Positions 54,628 through 62,587 of a stretch of 64,000 nt of DNA are shown piece by piece. How positions within the stretch are numbered: the stretch's first letter is position 1; the number at the start of each line of letters is the position of its first letter. The notes beneath the pieces are model-generated. The model ran no database searches. It was not told the DNA's origin and saw only the letters and a program-made list of their open reading frames with translations. The stretch is from assembly GCF_023333585.1 (NCBI RefSeq), contig NZ_JAIQZN010000012.1:1-64000 (forward strand), given 5' to 3'. The DNA comes from Argonema antarcticum A004/B2. Lineage in GTDB: Bacteria; Cyanobacteriota; Cyanobacteriia; Cyanobacteriales; Aerosakkonemataceae. The position numbers and the translations under genes were made by a program.

Positions 54628-55014
54628 ATGCTATTTACAAAAGTCAAGCGGCGTTACGTATTCGTCTTGTGGAATTGGGCTTTGTTTCTGTTCATCATAT
54701 TACTTCTGTACCCGATCGGCTATGGCATTTTTCGATTAGCAATTGTCATACTTGGTTTTTTCCTTTGGCTAGGAGCTATATTTTTATTCTGGAATCGAAA
54801 AGTTATTAGATTATGCTGCATTTGCCTAGCTTCGATCGTTAGCGGCATAACTATCTTGCCCGGTTACGAGGTCAAGGGAAGCACTCTGCGCGAAGCCTAC
54901 GTACAAGAACTCAATTACTACGAAGGAACTAAATATGTTTGGGGTGGCGAGAACAAATTCGGAATCGATTGTTCTGGTTTAGTTCGCAGGGGTTTAATTA
55001 ATGCTTCTTACTAG
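54628..55014 (+). pseudogene. Truncated NlpC/P60 cell-wall hydrolase with membrane anchor
   Basis: 128 codons. Two or three membrane helices (about 12-70) are followed by YEGTKYVWGGENKFGIDCSG, the beginning of an NlpC/P60 domain with the catalytic Cys. It stops at LVRRGLINASY 15 residues later. The catalytic His and third polar residue are absent, so it cannot be a working peptidase. The neighbouring convergent gene begins 5 bases further, so a deletion has fused them. Confidence 0.78.
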
Positions 55015-55018
55015 CAAC

Positions 55019-55744
55019 TTACTTAAAATCCCAATCGCGACACATTTCTTCAGGAGGGCCGAATGGATATAAGGCACAGTTTATCCCGTCCTTACCATAG
55101 TAATAGTGACAAACGTGACAAGGCTTAGTTTGGTCTAACTTTTGCAGCAAAATAGCCCAGTCCTTTTCAAGATTAGCCCGGTATTTAGTCGCATCCGAGT
55201 GATTTGCATTAATCTGCAATGCTTGCTCAAAAGCAGCAAGAGCATCTTCGTAAAACATGGTAATTTGTAAACCGTATTTTGTCCAGGCATCGGCACGGCA
55301 TTCGTATAGTTTAATCAAATTTAGGTTTAAAACACCGTATTCAGTCCAGGCATCCGCAGAGGCGCTGTCAGCCCAATTTTTAGCGCCCAGTAACACTCGT
55401 TTTACCGTGCCAATTAGTTCTCTCGGCTGCCAAGGTTTGCCAATGTATGCTTCTGCAAGTTTTATACCTCCGTAAAGAGCCAACTGTTGCACCTTTACTG
55501 TTAAAAATACTACAGGTATATTTCTGGTTTGGGGGTTGGCTTTGAGCAGACGGCAAACATTGTAGCCATCTATCCGGGGCATCACGACATCTAGTAAAAC
55601 TAGATCGGGACTGTTTTTCTGAATTTTCTTCAGTGCTTCGACACCATCAGACGCCTGGATAACGTCGAGTCCACTCCACGCTAGTTGGTGCGAGATGCAC
55701 TCCCGCTGGCTGCGAGAGTCTTCCACAACTAGAACTGTACTCAT
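55019..55744 (-). CDS. Response regulator with TPR-like segment and Cys-rich tail
   Basis: 241 residues. The receiver domain (1-118) has the acidic pair Glu8/Asp9, phospho-acceptor Asp52 (LVLLDVVMPRIDG), Thr82 and Lys103. A duplicated ADAWTEYG/ADAWTKYG segment and a TPR-like helix pair (about 125-185) follow. The end carries CHVCHYYYGKDGINCALYPF and a last Cys, a putative metal site. No DNA-binding domain, so output is probably by protein contact. It is convergent with the truncated NlpC/P60 gene. Confidence 0.85.
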   Translation of the reverse strand: MSTVLVVEDSRSQRECISHQLAWSGLDVIQASDGVEALKKIQKNSPDLVLLDVVMPRIDGYNVCRLLKANPQTRNIPVVFLTVKVQQLALYGGIKLAEAYIGKPWQPRELIGTVKRVLLGAKNWADSASADAWTEYGVLNLNLIKLYECRADAWTKYGLQITMFYEDALAAFEQALQINANHSDATKYRANLEKDWAILLQKLDQTKPCHVCHYYYGKDGINCALYPFGPPEEMCRDWDFK

Positions 55745-55889
55745 AATTCGCTACCTGGGTACTGGGGTGAAATTTTGAGGATTTTGGGTAATATACGCAG
55801 ATTCGACTTCCGGTTATTACATCAAAGTTACCCACTTTTCCTCAATTTCTTATCGTTTCCTCAGTAATTTCCCTGAAATGCCTGGTTAC

Positions 55890-56771
55890 CTATCTGAAGT
55901 CTAAAATGTGCTGGGCGGTGATTTGGGGCTTTTCCAGGTGAGGGACGTGCCCGCAATCTTCGATCCAGATTAATTTACTATTTGCGATCGCCTTCTCAAA
56001 CTTCCCCGCATCAGCAGTACCCAAAATGCGATCGCGTTCCCCCCACAAAATCAGGGTTGGCGGCACAATTTGTGCCAGTTTATCGCCAAAATATCCGTAA
56101 CCGCCACTTCTAGTAAAAGCAATCAAAGCTTCACTCCACAGGGGCATTTCTAAATGTAATGCCGCACACAGTTGAGCATCTAAAGAAGCCAATTTTTCAT
56201 CATGGTAAGCGTTTATACTAATTTTTTGACGGACTTTGGGGTTACGCAAAAAGGAGGTAGCCAGATAACCGAGAGGCGGTAACAGAAACTTCCCAATAGC
56301 AGGCGGCTTAGCAAAGCCAGCACTATCAATTAGTATCAACTTTTTGACTACTTGTGGGTAAGTAAGGGCGAAATCAATTGCAGCTGCGCCTCCCATCGAA
56401 GTCCCAACTAAAATAATCGGCTGCTCAATCAGCGTTTTCCAGAAATAGTATAGATGAGTCGCGATCGCACTTGGGCTAAACGGCAATCCAGCAACCCTTT
56501 CCGTAAACCCAAAACCCAGGAGATCGATCGCCCAAGTTTCGTTATTGGCGGCTAGAAGCGGCAGCAGGCGGCGAAACTCGAATATCGAACTATCGAAGCC
56601 GTGGAGTAACACGATCGGCCCTTCGCCGTCACCCTGACGAACGTAGGTGGTTGCGATCGATTCTTCGCTCAAAGGAGTTGCTACTGCCTGACGCTGGATG
56701 TTCTGAGCAAGAGCAATTGATGCGGGTTCTGTCAGTTGCTCGACTAAATACGGGAGAAAATTGGCAAACAT
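55890..56771 (-). CDS. Alpha/beta hydrolase
   Basis: 293 residues. The nucleophile elbow GTSMGG has Ser125, with an oxyanion region PIVLLHGFDSS, catalytic Asp in LILWGERDRILG and His in DCGHVPHLEKP. It fits the esterase/epoxide-hydrolase group, acting in the cytoplasm on small esters or amides. Substrate unknown. No operon partner nearby. Confidence 0.88.
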   Translation of the reverse strand: MFANFLPYLVEQLTEPASIALAQNIQRQAVATPLSEESIATTYVRQGDGEGPIVLLHGFDSSIFEFRRLLPLLAANNETWAIDLLGFGFTERVAGLPFSPSAIATHLYYFWKTLIEQPIILVGTSMGGAAAIDFALTYPQVVKKLILIDSAGFAKPPAIGKFLLPPLGYLATSFLRNPKVRQKISINAYHDEKLASLDAQLCAALHLEMPLWSEALIAFTRSGGYGYFGDKLAQIVPPTLILWGERDRILGTADAGKFEKAIANSKLIWIEDCGHVPHLEKPQITAQHILDFR

Positions 56772-56856
56772 GATTTTCAGTTTACCATAAAAGCGATCGC
56801 ATCTCTCTTACAAAACAGCACTTCTTCAGTGCTGAGTCAGAATCTTCACTCAGCAC

Positions 56857-57612
56857 TCAGCACTCAGCACTCAAAAAGCACTGTTTCACTGCTTTGCCGA
56901 TATACATCACTGAAGTATCATCATTAATTTTTACTTTTACTACTCCTGTGCTTTTGAATTCTTTATAGCTAGCCCAATTAAGCTTTAAAGCTTCACCAAA
57001 CATATCAAAACCTTTGATATCTATATCCGTAAAACCCCGTTCCTTCATTAAATCGGTAAGTTCCTCTGGTTTAATGAACTTTCTCCAATCGTGAACGCCT
57101 TGTTTAATTTCACGCAAGATATTTTCCATCAGCCAAATCATCACAAATTTTGATTTAAAATTTCTGTTTATTGTATCGAAGAAAAACAAACCATTGGGCT
57201 TCAAAATCCTGTGAATTTCCGAAATAACTTTGTTTAGGTCGGCAATATGCTCCAAAACATCAACACATACCACTACATCAAATGTGTTGTTTTCATAAGG
57301 CATCTCTTCTGCCAATCCATACTTGTAGTCAATTTTGATTCCCCGCTTAACCGCGTGTTCTTGTGCTTTTTCTATACATTTAGCCGAGCGATCGATCCCT
57401 GATACTTCTACACCCCTATCTGCCATAAATTCGCAGGAAAAACCCCCGCCACACCCGACATCTAACGCTTTCAAACCCTGCCAATTTGGCACATGGCGAT
57501 CGAAAAAATCAAACCGTGGTTTATTCAGATGATAAAGAGCATAAATTTTTGAGTCTTCTTCCCACCAATTATTCGCATTCAAGTCATAAAATTCCAAGTC
57601 GTTTTTCTTCAT
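56857..57612 (-). CDS. SAM-dependent methyltransferase, UbiG-like
   Basis: 251 residues. ALDVGCGGGFSCEFMADRGV (motif I, about 48-67), VSGIDRSAKCIEKA, VVVCVDVLEHIADL and ILKPNGLFFFDTI place it near UbiG-type O-methyltransferases. Cyanobacteria have no ubiquinone, so a plastoquinone/phenolic substrate or another small molecule is possible. The last codons (LSAEC and stop) are encoded by CACTCAG heptamers at 56845-56875. ATG 57612 rather than GTG 57621. Confidence 0.85.
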   Translation of the reverse strand: MKKNDLEFYDLNANNWWEEDSKIYALYHLNKPRFDFFDRHVPNWQGLKALDVGCGGGFSCEFMADRGVEVSGIDRSAKCIEKAQEHAVKRGIKIDYKYGLAEEMPYENNTFDVVVCVDVLEHIADLNKVISEIHRILKPNGLFFFDTINRNFKSKFVMIWLMENILREIKQGVHDWRKFIKPEELTDLMKERGFTDIDIKGFDMFGEALKLNWASYKEFKSTGVVKVKINDDTSVMYIGKAVKQCFLSAEC

Positions 57613-57621
57613 TTTTCTCAC

Positions 57622-57953
57622 TATTTTCTAGAAATCTAATTTGGGATTGCAGATTATCTTCCTAATATTCTACACTCTTTGTAATGACGAACTAACAGAA
57701 CAGGAAGCAAGATCCCCCAATCTGGGAGATCTTGCTTCCTGTTCCCTCCAGATTTGGGGGGCTAGTGGGGCGAAACAAATAAAAAATATCCAACAACTTC
57801 TTGTGGGATGGGCGTCTCGCCCGTCCTACCCAGTTACCGGCGAGGCACCTTTGCCCCCTGACCCACTCTCGACAAGAACGAATAGGGATAAGTTGATTTT
57901 TTGTCAATCCCTTAGTAGCAGTTGGCGAACAAATATGATGGAATCTAACTACC
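57622..57953. other. Intergenic region with inverted repeats
   Basis: 332 bases with no supported gene. The main feature is the hairpin at 57701-57741. The remaining part has GC-rich stretches such as GGGATGGGCGTCTCGCCCG that look like dispersed repeats. Confidence 0.6.
57701..57741. repeat. Inverted repeat, 14-base perfect arms
   Basis: CAGGAAGCAAGATC and its complement enclose a 13-base loop. It is followed by a second overlapping imperfect repeat (CCCCCAATCTGGG with CCAGATTTGGGGGG). It may help end the transcripts of neighbouring genes or be a dispersed palindrome. Confidence 0.7.
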
Positions 57954-58007
57954 ATGAAACCTAGACCGCAAATTTGTTACGTGGGAACAACTTATCAAGA
58001 ACTATGT

Positions 58008-58499
58008 ATGGTTAAAAAAAGAGCGAAAATAGGCAGCTTAATTTGCTTAGTTTTGTTATTAATTTTATTCGTTATTTTCTCCGTGAATAGCGAGCTAAAA
58101 CCTTTGCAAATCCTAATTTTTGGTTTTTTCTTACTTTCTCCGTGGTTGGGAGTATTTATATTTCAAATGCAGCGATGGGATTGCATTGAAATCAACGAAG
58201 CTGGGATTCGATATCAAGGAGTTTGGAAACCCCTGAAAGTATTTACTTGGAGAGAAGTGCTAAGTGTTGAGTTGGGATGGGAACCCAATCGCATAGGATT
58301 ACCCTCAGAGATTAGAGAAATTTGTATCTGGGTGTATTCCTCAGAATCTACAAAACAACAAAGGATAATATTTACAAGCAGACATCGTAACCATAGGCAG
58401 GGCGTGCAGTTGCTGCTGGAAAAGATGAAACAGTATGACATTAGAGTCAAGGCTAACCCCGATCTGCTAGTGTGGCAGCAATGGGCTGAAGTTACTTAA
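58008..58499 (+). CDS. Small two-helix membrane protein, unknown
   Basis: 163 residues. Two hydrophobic helices (about 8-30 and 37-57) are followed by a soluble beta-rich domain: WDCIEINEAGIRYQGVWKPL, TWREVLSVELGWEP, RIIFTSRHRN. This layout resembles small PH-like (DUF-type) membrane proteins. Function unknown. Start ATG 58008 is preferred, but an in-frame ATG at 57954 is possible. Confidence 0.6.
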   Translation: MVKKRAKIGSLICLVLLLILFVIFSVNSELKPLQILIFGFFLLSPWLGVFIFQMQRWDCIEINEAGIRYQGVWKPLKVFTWREVLSVELGWEPNRIGLPSEIREICIWVYSSESTKQQRIIFTSRHRNHRQGVQLLLEKMKQYDIRVKANPDLLVWQQWAEVT

Positions 58500-58604
58500 A
58501 CTTATTGGTTATTCGATGGTTTTATCTCTAGCGACTGTTTTAAGGTAGACTAAAACATCACACTACACTACGTAGACCGCGCCCACTTGAAGTTTGCGAC
58601 CGTC

Positions 58605-61600
58605 ATGGCTTTATCCACCAACCTTTCGGCAAGTCAAAAGTTAAAAAGCAAAGCTCAAAAGTTCTTTCTTTTGCCTTTTGCCTTTTTACTTGTTCCTGCT
58701 TCGACAGTGGCGCAAATTATACCAGATAGCAGCCTCCCAGTCAACTCCATCGTGAGTCCCGAAGGCAATACCAACGTCATCACGGGTGGAACTAGCGCCG
58801 GTGGCAATTTGTTCCACAGCTTTAGGGAGTTTTCCATACCCACCAACGGTACGGCCTTTTTCAACAACGGGTTGGATATCCAAAATATCATCACCAGGGT
58901 GACGGGTGGTTCAATTTCCAGAATAGATGGTTTGCTGCGAGCTAATGGCATCGCCAATTTCTTTTTGCTCAATCCGAATGGGATTATTTTTGGCCCTAAT
59001 GCGCGTCTGGATATTAATGGCTCGTTTCTGGCGAGTACGGCGCGTAGCCTGAAGTTTGCCGACGGCAGCGAACTAGGCACTAGCGCTACACAAACACCAC
59101 CGCTGCTGACGGTGAGCGTGCCTGTGGGCTTGCAATTCGGTCAGACGACGGGGAGTATTGTCGTAGAAGGGAAAGGTCAGTCGGGAGTGGGCCTGGTAAA
59201 AGCATTTGAAAGCGAGTTGAATCCCTTGGAAGTGAAACCGGGGAATACCTTGACGCTTGTGGGGGGAGAGGTAAGGTTGGATGGTGGGATTTTGCAGGCA
59301 CCGGGGGGTAGAGTTGAGTTGGGTGCGATCGCGCAAGGAACAGTCGAAATAAATTCCGATCGCAGTTTGACTTTCCCCTCCGAAACGGACCGCGGCGATG
59401 TCTTCTTCACCAATGGAGCCGCAATTAACGTTATCGGCTCAGGTGGCGGTAATATTACCATCAACGCTAGAAATTTGGATATTTCGGGAAATACCCTCCT
59501 TACCAATGGGATAGAGTCAAGTTTAGGCAATCTGGCGACCGAAGCGGGAGATATTACGCTGAATGCGACAGGATCGATCGCAATAGAGTCCAGCCGAATT
59601 GAAAATAACGTTAATTTTGATACCGCTGCTGATGGCGGCAACATTAATATAATTGCTCGTTCCCTTTCCCTTGACAATTTGGCACAAGTAGACGCTGGCA
59701 ACTTTGGACAGGGGAACGCCGGAAACATATTTGTACAGATTGATGACTTTATTTCCCTCGCCAATGGCAGCTCGATCGAGAGTAATGCTTACAACGACAA
59801 GCAAAAATCTGGGGGAATTGCCGGATTCGTTTCTATAAAAGCCGGTAACTCGATCGCCATTGATAATAATAGCTCGATCGCCGCCCAGAACTTTGGCGGC
59901 ATGGATACCTCTGGTAATACAGGTGCTATTGACATAAATGCCCCATCAATCTTGTTATCAAATGAGGCTAAACTGAGTACCAGTACTTTTGGCCCTGGTG
60001 CTGGTGGTGACATTAACATTCAGGGAAATTACCTTTCAGTAACAGGCGGCTCTACAGTAGAAGCCAATACGTTTGGAGACGGAAACGCAGGAAATATCGC
60101 TGTGAATGCGATCGATAGCATGAACATTGATGGCGCTAGCATAGAAAGCAGTAGCCTTGGTACGGGGAATGCTGGTTACGTATTTATTGAAGCTGGCGAT
60201 ACGATCGCTATTGCAAATAACAGTACCATCTCCAGCGATGCCTATAGGTTCAACAACGACACCGATACCGAGCCCAAAAACAATGGTTCTGTTTTTGGCG
60301 GCACAGCAGGATATATTTTTGTATCAGCTAAAAACATCGCGATCGACAAAAGCAAGCTCACAGCAGATACTTTTTCTGGGTTTGGTACTTCTGAAACTGC
60401 GAGAAATCAACCTGGTGCTATTTTTATGTTGGCCGATTACATCTCCCTATCAGATGAATCCCAACTGAGTACGAATACTTTTGGGATTGGCGTTGGTGGT
60501 GACATTATTATCAATTCGCGCTCTCTTTCGGTTACAGGTGGCTCTCGACTGGAAGCCACAACTTCTGGAGCCGGAAACGCAGGAAATATGATCGTGAATG
60601 CTACCGATAGCGTCACAATTTCTGGAACCAGTCCATTCCAAATAATTGAAGAAATCTTTGAAGATCTTACCGTTAAAAATCTTCAAGGCGGAAAATCTAG
60701 CGGATTGTTTACCGATACAAACAACGCAGACAGCGGTGAAGGCGGTTATATTGAAATCCAAACTGGCAACTTAACAATATCAGATGGAGGAGTTTTGAGT
60801 GCCCGTTCTAAAAGTAGTGCCAACGGAGGTGATATTAGAGTCGTTGCAGATCGCTCGGTGGCAATAACGGGTGGTGGACAAATCCTCACAACAACCTACA
60901 GCACTGGTAAAGCAGGTAGCATCTCCATCAGTGCCAACGACAGCGTTACCATTTCTGGCATAGACCCAAATTACGACGATCGATTGAGCCAACTGAAAGA
61001 TCTATTGCAGCAAGTGCAAAATGTATTGCCGGATGAAGAAGCTGCCAGCAGATTTGATACCAATGGCCCCAGCAGCAGCTTATCAGCAAGCACCAAAGGA
61101 GCCGGAACAGCTGGAAACGTCATAATTGAAGCAGGTAACACAGTCGCGCTCGCAGACAAAGCCTCCATCTCCAGCGCCACCTCTGAACAAGGAGAAGCTG
61201 GAAGCGTATTTGTAACAGCTGGTGACACGCTGTCGATCGCAAATAGCTCTATTTACACAGGCTCCGAACCAGAACTCGTAACAAAAGGAAACGGCAGCGG
61301 TAATGGCGGCGAAATTAACATCGAAGCCCGATCGGTTATATTAAGCGATAACACTCGGCTCGTAAGCAGCACCTTTGGAGATGGAAACGCTGGAAATGTA
61401 GAGATTAAAGCTGAATCTTTTGCCTTGACCGATGGTTCTAGATTAGATGTTGGCACCTTTGGCACAGGCGATGCAGGCAACATAAATATTGATGTTGATG
61501 GTTCTGTAGAAATAGCAGGCAATTCAACCACAATCTTGAGCGACACACAACAAGCTGATGGTAATGGCGGCATCATTAACATCAACGCTCGGTTATTCTC

Positions 61601-62501
61601 TTTAACTGACAGTGCGGCGCTGGAAACTAGCACCTCTGGATCGGGAAAAGCTGGTAACGCGATCATTAAAGTCCCCAGCGGTGATGTTTTTCTCAGTAAT
61701 AAAGGCTCGATCGAAAGCAATAGCTCTGGAACAGGCGCAGCAGGCGACATCCAAGTTACTGCTCGCAACCTCCAGTTTAATAACCAAGGATCGATCGCAG
61801 CCGAAACCGAACTATCCGGTAAAGGCGGTAATATTAACCTACAGGTACAAGACTTATTGCTTCTGCGTCGAGACAGCAACATTACCACATCCGCAGCCAC
61901 CGCAGCAGGCCCTGGAGATGGCGGCAATATTACAATTAACGCAAGCAATCTCGTCGGCTTAGCAAATGGCGACATCTTTGCCAACGCCAACAACGGCAGA
62001 GGCGGTTACATCCAAATCAATGCCACGGGAGTTTTTGGGATAGCGCGGCGGGAAATACGAAACGACACAACTAGCGACATCACTGCCACATCCGAATTAG
62101 ACCCATCCCTGAATGGGGAAGTAACAATCAATACCCCTGATGTCGATCCCAGCCAAGGATTGGTAGAGCTGTCAGTCCAAACTGTCGATACCGAAAATCA
62201 AGTTGCCAAAAGCTGTGCCCGCCGCAACAGCAACCAATTTACCGTCACAGGACGCTCCGGGCTGCCGCCAAGTCCCAATAATTACCTCAACAGTGAGGGA
62301 GTTTGGGTAGATTTGCGAACATCTCAGCCAACCCAAGAGAATTCCCCATCGCCAAGTCGGAATTCGCAGTTTAGTAGGCCCGATCGCATTGTCGAAGCCC
62401 AAGGATGGGTGAGAACTGCGGATGGCAAAATAGTACTAACCGCCCAAACGTCATCCGTCACGCCCAGCAGTCCGGCATTGACGCCACCGGGCTGTAACTA
62501 A
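58605..62501 (+). CDS. Haemagglutinin-activity-domain secreted beta-helix protein
   Basis: 1298 residues. A signal peptide with core FFLLPFAFLLVP (about 20-31) is followed by the haemagglutination-activity (TpsA secretion) domain at about 40-160 (VITGGTSAGGNLFHSF, FLLNPNGIIFGPNARLDING). A long right-handed beta-helix of GNAGNI-type repeats extends to about residue 1180, then a C-terminal block (FTVTGRSGLPPSPNNYL) typical of cyanobacterial members. It should be secreted by a TpsB-type outer-membrane partner, not seen here. ATG 58605. The signal peptide overlaps heptamer-like DNA. Confidence 0.88.
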   Translation: MALSTNLSASQKLKSKAQKFFLLPFAFLLVPASTVAQIIPDSSLPVNSIVSPEGNTNVITGGTSAGGNLFHSFREFSIPTNGTAFFNNGLDIQNIITRVTGGSISRIDGLLRANGIANFFLLNPNGIIFGPNARLDINGSFLASTARSLKFADGSELGTSATQTPPLLTVSVPVGLQFGQTTGSIVVEGKGQSGVGLVKAFESELNPLEVKPGNTLTLVGGEVRLDGGILQAPGGRVELGAIAQGTVEINSDRSLTFPSETDRGDVFFTNGAAINVIGSGGGNITINARNLDISGNTLLTNGIESSLGNLATEAGDITLNATGSIAIESSRIENNVNFDTAADGGNINIIARSLSLDNLAQVDAGNFGQGNAGNIFVQIDDFISLANGSSIESNAYNDKQKSGGIAGFVSIKAGNSIAIDNNSSIAAQNFGGMDTSGNTGAIDINAPSILLSNEAKLSTSTFGPGAGGDINIQGNYLSVTGGSTVEANTFGDGNAGNIAVNAIDSMNIDGASIESSSLGTGNAGYVFIEAGDTIAIANNSTISSDAYRFNNDTDTEPKNNGSVFGGTAGYIFVSAKNIAIDKSKLTADTFSGFGTSETARNQPGAIFMLADYISLSDESQLSTNTFGIGVGGDIIINSRSLSVTGGSRLEATTSGAGNAGNMIVNATDSVTISGTSPFQIIEEIFEDLTVKNLQGGKSSGLFTDTNNADSGEGGYIEIQTGNLTISDGGVLSARSKSSANGGDIRVVADRSVAITGGGQILTTTYSTGKAGSISISANDSVTISGIDPNYDDRLSQLKDLLQQVQNVLPDEEAASRFDTNGPSSSLSASTKGAGTAGNVIIEAGNTVALADKASISSATSEQGEAGSVFVTAGDTLSIANSSIYTGSEPELVTKGNGSGNGGEINIEARSVILSDNTRLVSSTFGDGNAGNVEIKAESFALTDGSRLDVGTFGTGDAGNINIDVDGSVEIAGNSTTILSDTQQADGNGGIININARLFSLTDSAALETSTSGSGKAGNAIIKVPSGDVFLSNKGSIESNSSGTGAAGDIQVTARNLQFNNQGSIAAETELSGKGGNINLQVQDLLLLRRDSNITTSAATAAGPGDGGNITINASNLVGLANGDIFANANNGRGGYIQINATGVFGIARREIRNDTTSDITATSELDPSLNGEVTINTPDVDPSQGLVELSVQTVDTENQVAKSCARRNSNQFTVTGRSGLPPSPNNYLNSEGVWVDLRTSQPTQENSPSPSRNSQFSRPDRIVEAQGWVRTADGKIVLTAQTSSVTPSSPALTPPGCN

Positions 62502-62587
62502 TTTTAACTTTGAGGTTTCAATAAACAATATTTAAATTAAAATTAAAACCTCAATAATTTAAACTCTACCCCAAAAATTATAAAATT

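Noticed and set aside
58655-61993. Long minus-strand frames opposite the haemagglutinin-like gene
   Set aside because: These arise from the repetitive Gly/Asn/Ser coding of the beta-helix; they are Pro/Ser/Leu-rich and lack family motifs.
62502-62587. Terminator between the haemagglutinin-like and TPR genes
   Set aside because: The 9-base arms (TTGAGGTTT and complement) are separated by a large AT-rich loop and are not followed by a T-run.
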